From assembly GCA_030267565.1 (NCBI GenBank), contig BRXU01000024.1, positions 661,001 to 725,000 on the forward strand: DNA of 64,000 bases, given 5' to 3'. The position numbers were made by a program, and so were the translations under genes. The notes under the pieces were generated by a model. It was not told where the DNA came from. It saw only the letters and a list, made by a program, of their open reading frames with translations, and ran no database searches. Source of the DNA: Pleodorina starrii. Its lineage: Eukaryota; Chlorophyta; Chlorophyceae; Chlamydomonadales; Volvocaceae. Positions within the stretch are counted from its first letter, which is position 1. Each line of letters begins with the position of its first letter. Shown piece by piece: positions 43,339-56,380 of this stretch.

Positions 43339-44460
43339 TTACCACCAGCCTGTCGTCACAAGCAGGGCACAGCTCGACAGCCTGCTGAGCCATTTTCGGG
43401 ACAAGTGAGCCCGTACTTCAGTCACCCCAAACCCGGTACAATACAAATTAGAGAACTTTATACTGTCAGAATATGTAGATTGAAATCGTCGCGAAAGTCG
43501 TCGTGTGCGCATAGAACGAGTACTATTTGCAATGGGCGTACGGCGGTGACCCCCCTTTGGACTATGGAAAATAATTCCGAAGTTGCGTTCAACCACCGCA
43601 CCGTCTGTTCCCCACAACCGTCGCAACGAGCCCTTGAGGCGGCCGGAAGCGGCCTGCGTCAGCGGGTCAGCCTCCGTCAGCCCCAGGGCCTCGCAAACCA
43701 ACCGTCGGTGCGCGGCCGCCAGGCTCGCGTCTACCGCCGCCATCTGCAGAGCGGTGCCATGCTGCACCGAGTACTCGCGTAGCGGCAGGCGGGTCCCGTC
43801 CGCCAACCGCCACCCCAAGTGCTGCACCAGAATCGCCACGACTTCGTCCTCGCCCAGTGCCGCCCCCGAGCGGCCTCTCGCTGTAAACGTACCACTAGTC
43901 GGGCCGCCCGAAGCCAGGTATCGGGGATGTCACTTTGGAGGGCGGCTTGAGCATCCCGGCATTCGCCCCAGTTCCGCCAGTCGCCCCAGCTTTCCCCCGG
44001 CCCGGACGGATCAAGGCATACCGGTATTCAGCTACAAAGCCTAGCCGCACGTGCCCAGCTGCGTTCAGCACGAGCCGAAAGCGGGACCTCGCCCCCGTCC
44101 TCCCACTCCGCCATCATGCTCAATAGCTCCAACGTCGCCCGAACCAGGTTGCCAAGCGTCCGCAGTGCTCGACAGTCCCACAGGGCCGGCTGCCGGGCCT
44201 CCTAAACCGGGCTGGCACCCGGGTCGCAGCACTGCGGCAGCAGCGGGTTGCCCCAAAGGGGGCCTTCCAGCACCACGCTCCCGGAACAAGGGGTTCCTCC
44301 CCAACATCAGAGACCGGAGGGAGGTAGGCGAGGGCTGTTACGACCCGCCGCACCCTCTCCGGGAGCTCCCCGCCTTCAGCCCACGGTGAGTCCCAAGCGA
44401 CGGTGAGCACTCTTGAGGGCCGAAACCCTTTTGGACCCGTGGGACGCCACCTTTGCAAGC
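43339..44460 (-). pseudogene. LINE remnant, same family as 21450-23500
   Basis: On the minus strand 43839-43550 reads VQHLGWRLADGTRLPLREYS, GTALQMAAVDASLAAAHRRL, CEALGLTEADPLTQAA and LRRLWG, the pattern that precedes the zinc-binding C-terminus in volvocine L1-like elements. 44460-44060 shares GGELPE and VPGAWCWKAPFG with the 23xxx remnant. The frame is broken between the parts and ends before the knuckle. Confidence 0.45.
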
Positions 44461-45545
44461 AGACTCCAAGGCCCGATCCTGCCCGATTGAACTCGCATCA
44501 CCAACCATACACTCTACCGTTTTCACATCTCCGGAGTAGTGTTTGCGAACCATGAACGTCAGCGCCAACGCAGGCTTGAGACACCTCCACCACCGCTACC
44601 TACAACCTAAACCCGCACGAACTCGAAATCCACCGCCGCCGGCAGCCGCTGCCGCCTACACCCAGCTGCCATTGCCCCCCACACCAAACCCATGGAGCGA
44701 CGGCTGAGCTGGCTGGCTGTCCGGCATGGGCGGCGGCGCCGATGAACCCGGGGGGATCGACATTTTATGTGCAAACGTTGGATGAGTGGCCGAAGGTCAC
44801 CAGCGGAATGCATTTCCCCCTTTCTGTTGCTCCGAACCCCATATTTCCTTGCGCCAGATGCACTTCGCATCCTCTTTGTCACCTCCCGTCTGCATGAACC
44901 TCCGTGCTGCTATATACATGCCCCTATATATTCGCCGCTCGCAGTTTATGCAACCTGCTTGGCGGCAGATGCGATGCCCTCCTCTCGTTAGAGCCCTCTT
45001 CCATCTATATGAGACGGCTTTCCTCCCTCGTGCCCTATCTAGCTTACATGCTTCCCTTGAAAGCCATGCGCCTGACCTTTGTGGTCGCTAGTACCCTTCC
45101 CCTGTCATCGTGTCATCGACTATTGTCGCCAATATGCTTGCATGTTTTACTTCACCTCAATGTAACAAGGATGCATAACCTTGCCACATGTGTTTATTTT
45201 CTCATCTCATTTGTGTTTTAAATACAATAATGAAACGGATGGTCAATGTACAAGTTTGGCCGCGCTGCTGGTCCTTCTATTGCACATGTTGGCATTTTAC
45301 GCGCATGGATGTCCAGTCGTCGGGCAGCACCCCGCAAGGGCCGCTGCATAGTTGCAGTATACAACTGATGAAGATTGGTGGGCATGTTCGCCAGGCAGAG
45401 GCGACTGGCTGAGGTTCATGCATGGCTGCCGGCGAGAAAGTCAACGCGTTTGCTTGCGGACGACGTGACGTGTAGACCAGAGGTATTTAGGAGACCAGGC
45501 GCCATCAGATTTTAAAATAGCAATGAAAAAAATTTCGCGCTCGAA
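44461..45545. other. No gene recognised
   Basis: The left 300 bp may be more of the same LINE (minus or plus scraps). 44830-45200 is rich in CCTC and CTT with several short plus frames (CATCCTCTTTGTC...). Nothing identifiable. Confidence 0.35.
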
Positions 45546-46098
45546 GTTATCAAGATTTGTTAAGTTTATGGGCAGGTCCGAAGTGCATATAACTTTTGTA
45601 GCCTAACAAGTGTCTAACAAGTGTCGTGTTTCCACTAGGGCCTTACGTTCGTCGCCGTCCCTTCGCCTTCGTGCAACCTTTCTTCATTCTTATTACTTTT
45701 TTCTTATACATAAAGAAGTGCGCGAAAGAGTGCATTGAAAGTCGACGCCCCGAGCGAGAATTTTTGAACTCGGCCCTAACAAGGCCTAACAAACAACTCA
45801 GTGGAATCACCCTGTAAGTTATCAAGATTTGTTAAGTTTATGGGCAGGTCCGAAGTGCATATAACTTTTGTAGCCTAACAAGTGTCTAACAAGTGTCGTG
45901 TTTCCACCAGGGCCATCCGTTTCATTATTATATTTAAAGCACAAATGAGATGAGAAAATTGGTTTGATTTGGCGCTAAAGAAGGCTAACAAGAGTGGTTT
46001 CGGGGCTCTGTGTGGAAGCAGCCTCTTGTTAGCTTTGTTAGGCGCTTGTTATTTTTGTCGGGTCAAACAAACAAGCGACTCAGTGGAATCCCCCTGTA
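45546..46098. repeat. Tandem duplication of about 272 bp
   Basis: GTTATCAAGATTTGTTAAG to ...GTGTCGTGTTTCCAC is present at 45546-45635 and 45818-45907 almost unchanged; each copy ends in CAGTGGAATC-CCCTGTAAG. The middle parts have diverged. Both contain several CTAACAAG/TAACAAGTGT motifs. No coding sense recognised. Confidence 0.85.
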
Positions 46099-46239
46099 AG
46101 TATTGTTTTTGAAATTGGTGGTTTGTCGGCCAACTTATTTGCCCACAAGGCCAATGCCCACAAGGCGAATTCCAGTTTCGAACCGTGCTGCGCTCGTTCG
46201 TATAGAACGGTCAGTATTTAAACTGAGTTGGTTGCAAGC

Positions 46240-46310
46240 ACCATAAGGCCCTTGTCGTAATTGAAGCTTTACAAATGGACGAGCGGCCCATTGGGCCTGA
46301 CGTCCTTACA
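46240..46310. repeat. Short repeat shared with GT90 intron 3
   Basis: AGGCCCTTGTCGTAA and ATGGACGAGCGGCCC with similar spacing occur here and at 27720-27770. It lies about 270 bp upstream of the GT71 start. Confidence 0.7.
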
Positions 46311-46569
46311 CCGGGCCCATTACTTTTCCACCCTTATCTAGTAATCCTTTCATCTCATCGCCATGGGGCACTAACTAATCCAATGTCAAAGCTGTTACTG
46401 TCCTTGATTAGGGAGAACGACTTCCCTGTGAACGGGTATTTCAAATTTAGAAGGATCCAATGATTTGTAATTCATAAGGGTTTTGATCGCAACCACGAGC
46501 ATCTGTGGTACTACCTCAGGACGCACCTGGAAGTAATGCCGAGGCTGTCTTGACGCGACAGACCTCGCG

Positions 46570-49500
46570 ATGGCCATCCGCTCCCGGCGGCTTTCATTAC
46601 GCCTAGGGCTTATTATTTTAACATGCATAACTACGCTGTTCATATTCCTCATTAGCTCGCGTCTAGCTGTCCAGCACCGCCCGGAGAACGGCCGGCTGGT
46701 CAGGGCAAAACCTACTGGCTGGTCGGGGCCAAAGTGTCTTGGATGGAAGGCGACCTTTGGCTGCATTCCCCTTGGGTAAGCGCGGACGCTCACAAGGATG
46801 GGTGCCGACTTAAAACTCATGGTGCGCACTTCAGCAAAAGGGAAATGCACCCGGTCGGCGCTACCAACCTACGAACTGTACGCCAATCGTTCGCAGAACG
46901 CCCTGTCCTAACGTACCGGTTTGCGCCGCAGGCCACGGCTGCCGGCCGCAGATAGGACCTGCACCCAGGAGACCGGGATGGAGTCCGGCTATTGCTTGTG
47001 TGAAGGAAACATAACCGTGGCAAGGTACGCTAGTTGCTCTGCAAGGGCAAGCTTCCAGGACGTGTACGAATGTGGGTGTATGTGTCTCGTAACAACTTAT
47101 GCCGCCAGAGAGTTGGGTTTGCCACTCAAGGGGGTGCAGGGGTGTGAAAGCTACGAAAGGTCAGCCGGCATTCCTGTTGCACACCCTGCGACATCGTTTC
47201 GGGGTCGACTTGATTACCCTCGGACAAATTCGTCGGCTGTTGCGGCGGCAGCTTCCTCCCCTACCTCCAAAGCTGCCATACACATTAACTAGTCAGACCA
47301 CGAGCATATTTCCATTAGCCATGCACCGCCATTTTGCCAATGTCGCGGGCCCTTCACCCATGAAACACTGCAGGATGTTTTGCGGCCCGCACCGATTCCG
47401 CTGCCAGGATGAGTGTGCAAAGCTGGGCCAAAGCATGGTAGGCGCTCAGCTGCTGCCCAAACCGCTCGTCTGCGGGCCGGCTGACCGGTACGACCTGGCT
47501 GAGCTGCTTCCGGCCTGGGTGGCATCCAGAAGCTCAGCGACAGCCAGCGTGCACAAGCTGGGAAACGTGCAGCCTTCTGGCGCAGCTCGCGGCGACAGTA
47601 GCGGCGGCGGCGCCTCTGCTGCAATGAGTGGACCTCGATCCTGGGACGCCAATGGCAGCGACAGTGGGGCGCTTTCCCCATCCTCCAGTTGGGTGTGGGA
47701 TGAGGTGGACGATGTGATGCATCAGCATGGTAAGTAGGTAAGCAGGTGCTTGCCTAGGGACTTAGGGTCCGTGGGATCAGGGAACCGGAGAGCCGGTTTA
47801 CGGCTTAGGGCACCCAAGCCAGTTTAAGACTCTGGGCTTCCGAACACACGGAGCCAACGTGACAGCTCCGGTTGGCCATCATAGGTGGCTGGGAGAAGTG
47901 ACAGCGAGAAAAGCCGAAGCTCAGGGCTGCTGGGCTCGGGGCGGATGGGTGCCGGGAAGTGGGAATGCGGGCCGCGTCAAGGCTAGGGCCGGCAGGGTGC
48001 GGGGCGGCTGGAAAGTGGGAATGCGGCAAAGCGCGTCTCGGCAATCTAGCGATTGTTCAATTTGATACGTAAAAGCGTGCAAATTAACATGCAAAGCCAG
48101 CTTAGCACGTCACCCCACGCCTGCTGTGAGGTCCTACACTCGCCCAATTGCCGCCCCTCCCCACCCAACACACGGTTCTGCCTATGTAAGCGCGTGTCGG
48201 GCTGCCCCACCCGCCGTCCCGTGATGCAGGTCCGGGCAACGCGGCCATCCCGGGTCCGCGGAAAGACAATGTCGATTGGGTACTGGAAGGCCGCCGCATG
48301 AAGCGAGCGCAGGTGGACATGCTTGCAGCGGCCGTCGCAGGGCTGCTCAGGGATCTGCCCCCATACCCGGACGCGAATGCCATGGCCGCGGTGGGGATGG
48401 CCGCGGGCGAAGGCGATGCGGGTGGCGCGACATTCAGCGGCAACGGGTCGGCGCTGGGCAAGTCCTCGTCAGTGTTCTCGGGGCGAGGAGTGGTCATGGT
48501 GGGTGGCGGAATGCAGTACCTGACGCCCGCCTGGGTCAGCCTCCATCTGCTGCGCCGAACAGGTGCGGGCCTGCAATACAGACTTGAACAGGCGGTGTTG
48601 GGCCAGGCGGGGCAAGACTTTGAGACCGCTGCTGTTGCGGGCTGGCTCGCGCATCCGCTGAAGGTTTAGGGGTCAGGCAGACGAGGGATGTAGACGACGT
48701 GTCGGCGCATGGCGAGTCCGTGACCACGGAGGGCCTCACCCGCCGGAAGCTAACCGCTACATCCCAGAGCGACGTCTATCATTACGCCACGCAGACTTGG
48801 CAGCAGCTCGTCGATATGACTCCAGCGTGCATGTACCCTTCGTTCTGACCACTTCCTGTTCGTCACAACCCGTCATCTTCCTTCCCGGTTCCGCCTCGTG
48901 CGCATCTCCTCCCACGCCCAACCTCCTGCGCATTTCGGGGTAGTTATGTGTACTTCCACCCACCCTGTGCACGGCTACCATGATGCCCTCAGGCTGCACG
49001 CTGCCCGTGGAGCTGTGGTTCCCAGTGGAGGAGTTCCCCACTCCGGCGGTGGAGGCGGCCCTGCAGGACCTGGGGGTCACCTCGCGTCGCCTCTCCGCCC
49101 GTGACCTGCCTCAGACGGGGTATGGGGTCAAGGTCGCTGCGCTGCTCCTCAGCAGCTTCCAGGAGGTGGGAGCGGATTCAAATGTCTCGGGGGCAGGGTA
49201 TTCGGTTTGGTACGCACACGTGTGCCAAGCACGAAAACCCGGTCTGAGCGTGAAGTAGGCAAGTAGCAGCTTGATCAGCCCACGTGGAGACCTGGCAGGG
49301 TGATAGGGCCAAGGTGCTCGTGCCATGGTGTGCAGGCCGTGATCCAGGGTTGCGCACATGGGCCCTAGGGGGCATGGAGCTAGTGAAGACGCGTAACCCG
49401 AGTTGGGTATTACCCCGCTCCGGAAGCCCGAAAGATATGAATGCTGTGGCCAGTCCTGACTACTGCTGAGTAAACCCTTGTCGCCCTGGGACTTGGGTGC

Positions 49501-52059
49501 GTGCACGTGGTCTCCTACGGCATGGCCTTATGAATGCGCCCTGCGTCACTGACTGCCTTGCTTGTGCAACGAATGCCACAGGTGCTCCTCCTGGACAGCG
49601 ACAACGGGGTGCTCAGGGATCCGACCTACCTGTTCGAATCGGAACCCTACATCTCCAAGGGCGCCTTGTTGTGGCCGGACTACTGGGATCGTACTGCAGC
49701 ACCCGAGGTGCGGTGGGTCAAGCCCTGTGTTAGCACGGCAGGACAGCAGCAGGGTGAGGTTAGATTGCCGGAGAGCTATGGCAGCACATACGCCGCTGCA
49801 CACTTGTGGTTTGCATCTCTTGCAGTGGGCGAAGCAAGCCTGCCAAGCGGCTCGGGTTGTAGCCACGGCTGCACGCCGTCCAAAAGCAAGCTGGCCGGGG
49901 AGGCCTGCCTGACGTAACCGCACGAAGTAGCCGGTTTTCCGTGTCAACTCCAGGGGGCAATACCAACTCGTCTTAATTTTTCTTTTTGACTCAAGTGCCC
50001 GCCCTCCATTTATCCACCCGGCAGATCGCCCGCATCCTGAACATCCCTGCCGCACAAATGCCCAGCGGCACATTCGAGAGCGGCCAGATGGTGATCGACA
50101 AGGCCAGGTGTGCAGGAGTCACCGCCTTCGGGGGTCGGATGTAGTTACGGGCCCACCAGGGGTCGGCATTCCGCACTTGGGATCATTACGTGGTCCCCCG
50201 TGGCTCCAGGCGACTCCTCGCATGGCCCTCGACCGATAGCTGAAGGATTTGTGGGGGCAGGTGGTAGGGGCTAGGACAAGACGGTTTTTCTGTGGGATTT
50301 GCCTCTACGTACAACCTGGTACTCAATGGTTTGTGCTCCTACGAACCTCATGGGCTACTCGCATTACTTGCAACGACCAATCCGTACGTGGCTGTAGGCA
50401 CTGGCGTGGTCTACTGGTGGCTGCCTACATGAACTTCTACGGCAGCACATTCTCAGAGCTCCTGTCCTGCTACATCGGAAAGGTGTGCGGGTGCTGCTGA
50501 TTGTACTAAGAGGGCCTACCAGCTTCTACTCAGCTTTGGCTTACTCAATCCAGCTTGGCAAGCAGTTTGTGTTGGGCATTCTGTCACAGCAGTTGCGTTG
50601 CTTGTGGGCCAAACCGTTTTTTTAGCATTTCCAGGCTAGCAACACCCGCCCCGCAATCAATTGCCAGGCCTGTCGTCGCCACAAGGGTAATTTCATATGT
50701 CCCCTGCCCGCATCTTGCTATATCCTGTTGAAAACAGGGCGACAAGGAGACATTCGCTTACGGCATGCTTGCGGCTGGGGAGCCCATGTGGGTTTCGCCT
50801 GTGAAGCCTGGAAGTGCTGGTGTGGTATCAGAGCTGTGCTCACCTGTTCCAGACCAGTTAGAGAGCTGCCGGGAACAGTACCTGGGTAACACGATGGTGC
50901 AATATGGGCCCGATGGTAAGGCTTGCTACTTGCATACAAGGGTTAGCACGCACCGTATTAGGGCCTATGGCTTGGAACCAGTGCTGAGCACACTCGATAG
51001 CTCATTGCGATGGCTTGCACGTCTCCCCCGCCGTTTGCACTAGGTTTCTGCCTTGTTTTGAAGCACGAATCCACAGTGTTGGGCTGCGTGATGTTGCCCT
51101 TTCCAGGTGGGATACTCTTTTTCCATGCGAACTACCACAAATGGGACTTAGTACTCCCCGATTCCTTCGAACATGGCTGGAACCGCCGGTGGCAAGTACT
51201 CCAGCCATCCAGGCGGAATGTCGCCGAAGTCATCTACGGCAGCACAGGGTAAGAACGGGTTTGTACTACTTCAGTTTCCGAAACTGCGACACGGCCTAGC
51301 CAGAACAAAAGGCATCCAGCGCGTTGTCGGGCTTACAGCTGACTTGGTATGGATTGGGGTATGGCATGTGTACCTGACAATTGGTTCCATGGGTGGGCAG
51401 ATAGTCCCTTGAAAATGTCTCAACAGGGGGTTGTTTGCGTGCTATTGCACCTGATTTTTACTAGCCGCTGTCAATGCGTGTTTATGACCGCCAACCAATT
51501 CCCAATGATGCAGGTATGATGTCGAACACTTCGTCTATCGTGTCCTCCGTGCATTCCGGTGTGCATCATGGTTTGAGTCGTACCATGCTGCACGGGTGAG
51601 CGTCGGCGAAGCTGCTCTTCCGTCTCTGGATGGATTTCATCCACTTCCAGACTTCATCACGTTTCGCGACTTCTACAGGTTAGTGCCATAGCAAAAAGCA
51701 AACAATTGCGCGTGGTAATGCATGTTTCCAATACCCGATTTAGCCTTGCCCTCCCTTGCTCACTGCCAGTCCGCTTGCAAGCAAGCAGAACAGGCCAAGT
51801 CCACGACCTGTACAGCTGCCAAAGGGAGTAAAGTTGTAAGCACTTGAACTTGCCCAAACAATGCCTTCCTGTCCTCCCGTGCTGCAGGAAAGGGTGGACG
51901 GGTAACTTCGAGGACCTTGCACATCCACCACTAACGCTTGGGGATCGACTTGTTTCATGGTACCGTGGAAAGCCATGGTGGTGGCTGCGGCCATGGGGGC
52001 GCAGGCTCTGTCGTTGGCGCAAGAAACTGCTTCCCGCCCGGTTGCGGTGTCTAAGATGA
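46570..52059 (+). CDS. GT71 (MNN1-type) alpha-mannosyltransferase, type II membrane protein
   Basis: Twelve exons: 46570-46775, 46956-47024, 47374-47729, 48230-48562, 48993-49165, 49582-49707, 50025-50107, 50398-50482, 50738-50915, 51107-51248, 51514-51678, 51888-52059. All introns are GT-AG and every junction keeps phase, giving 695 residues. Membrane anchor at residues about 11-29 (RLGLIILTCITTLFIFLISS) after a basic start; a Cys-rich stem (about 60-150) and a Ser/Gly-rich linker follow. The catalytic domain, about 295-550, shows GRGVVMVGGGMQYLTPAW, LPVELWFP, LLLDSDN (384-386 is the DxD metal site), GALLWPDYW, FESGQMVIDK and FHANYHKWDL. GT71 enzymes add mannose in the Golgi to N- or O-glycans; linkage here is unknown. 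The last two exons (RYDVEHF..., RKGWTGNFEDLAHPP) are less certain. Confidence 0.92.
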
Positions 52060-53034
52060 GGGCCATCTTCCGGACAATTTCTGTTTGGAACCCAACTATA
52101 CTGCATCAATGAGGGGGATGGGGCTCTTGGTATGGTTTGGGAGGACGCGGTGACTGTGAGCACAAGAGCTCAAGCGACGCACGTGGCTGGTATAGATGTG
52201 GTGGTGCATAAACGGCTCGTTGTCATCGGTCGGCAGGAGCGGTGGCATGTCTGCGTGTGTGTTCGTTCATGCTTGTACACGCAGACAGGGCATGAGGGTG
52301 TACCCCGAACTGCCTATATATATACATATATATATATATCACAACATACTGATATCTTCATTTTATAACTGTTTGCGAGCGAAATTGTTTCCTTGCGAGG
52401 TCCGGGTAATTTCTTTTTTTGTTGCGAGGCGACGGTCCGATTTTTCAACAACGTGCGGACTGTTGATCAACTTGCGAGCGGCCTTACCTTTTTGAACAGT
52501 TCGTGAGCGAACTCTTTTGCGTCCGTCCTCAATCTGCGCTGAAATGGGAAGATGTAGGCGCAATGCAACAGCATGTCTTGGCAGCACAGCGCGTGAAGTT
52601 GTTTCCGCACGTTGCCGCACGCAGGATTCGATCGTTACAAGGGGAACCGGCTGTCACACCGGTTGCAAGCCGTACAGGCTAGACAGACTGTTCATCCTAC
52701 CCCAGGGGACCCGCGAAGGGGAGCCTAAAGCAAAGCCACCAAGGCCCACCAGAACCAAGCACGCACGAAGCGTGAAAGAATTATGTCACACACACCCAAA
52801 AGCCCGAGATTGGGAAGAATGAGATGTCCGCCACCGAGAGACAGCGAGCGGAGCACCGGAGACAGGAAGCGCCGGCCGAGCTCCTGGAGAACAACACCGA
52901 CGCGAGTAGCTCCCAACTAAGCACTTGGATAGGAAGCGCCTACCAAGCTCCTGGGCAAACGCAGGGCTGCAGCCGAATCAGCACCCGAAAGCACAACAGG
53001 ACATCGCGACCTGGTTAATGTCGGGCCCTTGTAA
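52060..53034. other. 3' region of GT71 and spacer
   Basis: An (AT)n run is at 52316-52340. No other structure or gene was recognised. Confidence 0.45.
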
Positions 53035-54159
53035 CAAGGGGTTGGTGTCGGCTTCCTTGAAGCCGGAAAAAGGGCGAGGCCCCGTTCAATCCGTACGGGT
53101 TCAGTTGAGTGCTAGGGCGGCGAGGGCGTCAAGTGTGAGAGTGTCGACATTCCTGCTGATAGACAGCCAGAGCTTTATATCCGAAATGCCTGCGGCTTCA
53201 GCAATCCGCCCCATGTATAGCATCGCGCTCCGTCTCGGCACTGTGCAACTCTTCCCGCCAGCGCATTGGCTTAAGTAACTTGACAGTAGACATGGAGTGG
53301 ATAATTCGCAGAGCAGTCTGACTTGCAAATAGAAGGACAGCGGAACTGTTTGCGAGGCGACGACGTGCAGTTGCCGACGAGAGTGCAGAGGCTTCGCTAC
53401 CGAGGTATTCGCCATAGAGAGGCTTGACAACTTTAACATTAGGACATGGAATGTACGGTAGAAGTCCCCTGGGTTGCCGACTGGACTTGTTAAGCCGCCC
53501 TTAGTTGACTGAAAACCAGAGACTGACGTCATATTTAGCTCAATTAGCTCCGAATCTGCCAGGGCTGCGGCCGAAGGTTTTAGAGCCTCTGAATAGAGGC
53601 GAATGCAAGTGGTCCAAGAACCACGACAGCGGCATATAGCTATGACGGATAAAAGACGTGGCCGGCCAGGGCTCAGGAATGGACGTCCAAGTTTTTGGCG
53701 TCCGCAGGCATGGATCTCCTGCCCGCGATGTATATGCGACACTGCTCCATGGTTATGACATTCCTCAAATGAGCCCGCACCACCGGATGTTGACGGCAGC
53801 ACCGCAGCCATGTGCCAGGTGACGGGTCCAGTGTCGGTTGAGGAGGGCAGGGCGTCCAAACTTCCACGGTACGGTCTTCCGCAAGCGCGGTCGACAACGC
53901 CGACCATTTGCACCCGAGAACACGTGCATATTTAGCTTAGTATGGGTCGAATATCACCTGCCGCTGAGGCACAGCTGCGCTCGCTCATAATGCCATGACG
54001 CCATCGCTGCACGATCTCTTCCAACCTTTCCAATATAATGAACTCCGTAATTTACTAAGCTCCATCCTGATTTCATACTGTTGAAGTCAGCAACGCGCCC
54101 GGCCCCTCCATGGGCCGTATTGACTGCTAGGACTTCTCTTCGTATATGAGTGTTGCTCA

Positions 54160-54310
54160 CTCACAACACTCCCCCGTGAGCGACACTGCATAAGTCCTCA
54201 CGTTCTCCCCCAGGCTGCCTCGTCCCGGTCCCCCAGCCCTGGTCAACAGCCAGCGGGAATCGAACCGGCGACCTCTCGGCCAGCCGCGCACTTGCGATCG
54301 GGGCTCATAA
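54160..54310 (-). mobile_element. tRNA-like SINE head between direct repeats
   Basis: Reading the minus strand, GCGCGGCTGGCCGAGAGG and then GCCGGTTCGATTCCCGC form a tRNA-like D region and a perfect B box (GGTTCGATTCC). On either side stand direct copies of a 95-bp sequence (54081-54172 and 54316-54405; AGTCAGCAA...CACTCACAACA). A real tRNA is unlikely because the acceptor and anticodon arms do not pair. Confidence 0.55.
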
Positions 54311-55689
54311 CCTGTGGAAGTCAGCAAGGCGCCCGGCCCCTCCGTGGGCCGTATTGACTGCTATGACTTCTCTTCGTATATGAGTGTTGCTCACTCACAA
54401 CACATACACTATTTTACAGCTTCAAACTCAGGACGACTATTGCCAGTAGATGGAATTTACAGCTTCAAACTCACGGCGACTATTCCCAGTAGATGGAAAT
54501 GAAATCTGTATCGGATTTTTATGTACCACAATTCTTTATGATTTCATACGTTAACATGTGTTTATATCCAGTCGTTTCAGGGCATCGGACAGTGCACGTA
54601 CAGTCTTCGGTTCTTGACGGTCATTTGGTTGGGTGGCCAGGAGGGTTGCAAAGATGAAATAAGGGTCAGGTACCAGTCAGGAAGATTGGATTAGAACACC
54701 GGACCTGCCCGGACCGACGACCTAAGGATTAGAACTAGGACCCTGATGAGCCCTGGCGAGCCGCTGGCTCACCGGTTCCCAACCGCCAGCCGCGCACCTA
54801 AAGCTTTACATATTTAATTGGATAATATTACATTTTCCATGAGAAAGTATTACACCGAAGACGAGCCAATATGCCGAAGGCTTGCCCTTGACCGGCGAGG
54901 ATTATTAGGATTAGGATCCGTGTAGCCGTCAGGATTAGGATTAGGACCCCACCAAAACAGGTCAGGATAAGGATTAAGACCCTGCAAGGACCGGTCAGGA
55001 TTAATGGATTGCTGACCATTACCCACCCCCGGGAGTACGGGATTACGACCTCTCCGGCTAGCCTGACCTTCGCGTAGGGTAGGCCTGGTATCGGGGATAC
55101 CCGGAAACCCATATTGCCTGGACATTGCGCCCACAAGGCCGTGCATACGCACTTCGAAGCTGGATATCCACTGAACTCTGGTGGCGGCTCACCTTTGGTT
55201 GGTCGGCCCGCAAAAGACCGCCGCATCGTGCGTGCATTTGCGACTTGGCGTCCAACAACCAGTTTGCCCCTCATATTTTGTCCCTTGCAACCTTTGTAAT
55301 AGTAATATGCGTCAAGGCGGTCGGACCGGCTAGCAGAGCTGTGCTGTGGTCGCGGGAAGAATGTTCGCTATGCAAATACAGTTGGATGCCGAAACGAAGA
55401 TTCATTTCGCGCCGTTATGTCAGCATTCCATTATAAGAAACGACGTGCCTTTTGGAATCAGTTATAGGCAAAGAGGCGTTGATTTGACCTCGGCCTCGGT
55501 CCATGGAGACTGCAAAACTGATTTGTACTCATAAGCTGTTTGTTGCAAACAATAAAGCTACCATGCAATAAAGAATGTAAAATGTTGCTTATATCGCGTT
55601 TTCGCTGGCCGAGATACGTCACTTGGTCCACAAGCGCGCGCCCTTTGGGGCGCGGGCTGCCGTAGCGCCCCTGACGTTTATGTAGCAAA

Positions 55690-56380
55690 ACGTTGCGTTG
55701 CATTGCGTTGCGTTATGTTGCACGCGAGCAGGCGCGCGCGACTTCAATCGTGCACGTTGAAATGTGAGTTGTGATTTGCGACTTGCACGCTGTGCTGCAC
55801 GACGCGATGCAATACGACGCTACACTGCACTATGCTCCGTTACGCTCCGCTGCACAATGCTATGCAACGCTACGCAACGTTATGCAACGCTACACAACGC
55901 CCTAAGTAGCCATGTGCACGATCGCATTTTCCTTCGCAAAGTCACAATTTCAACACTACGCAACGCTATGCTTCGCTATGCGTTGCACGCGAGGAGGCGC
56001 GCGCGACTTCAATCGTGCACGTTGAAATGTGACTTGCGATAAGCGATTTGCAACGAAAATGCGATCGTGCACGCTGCGCTGCACTATGCTACGCGACGCG
56101 ACGCGACGCGACGGTATGCTACGCTCACGCAATGCTCCGCTACGCTCCGCTGTGCTCCGTTACGCTCCGCTACACAACGGTACGCAACGCTATGCAACGT
56201 TACGCCACGCTCCGCTATGCTATGCAAAGCCCTATGTAGCGCGCGTGCACGATCGCATTTTCCTCGCAATTCGCAAGTCGCGATTTCAATGTGCGCGATT
56301 ACAGTCGCGTGCACGCTATGCTACATTACGCAACGTTAAAATTGCGACCTGCGACTTGCGACGAAAATACGTTGGGGGAC
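55690..56380. repeat. Pentamer array 3 (CGCTA orientation)
   Basis: Reverse orientation of the TAGCG-type arrays, broken by three copies of the GTGCACGATCGCATTTTC motif. Open frames of RYATL type are on the plus strand here. Confidence 0.85.

Noticed and set aside
53101..53913. 270-codon minus-strand frame as a host gene
   Set aside because: It runs across two different repeat blocks that recur elsewhere with other frames and has no known motif.
54240..54310. Genuine tRNA gene on the minus strand
   Set aside because: The T-arm and B box are good, but acceptor and anticodon stems cannot be formed, and the sequence lies in a repeat.
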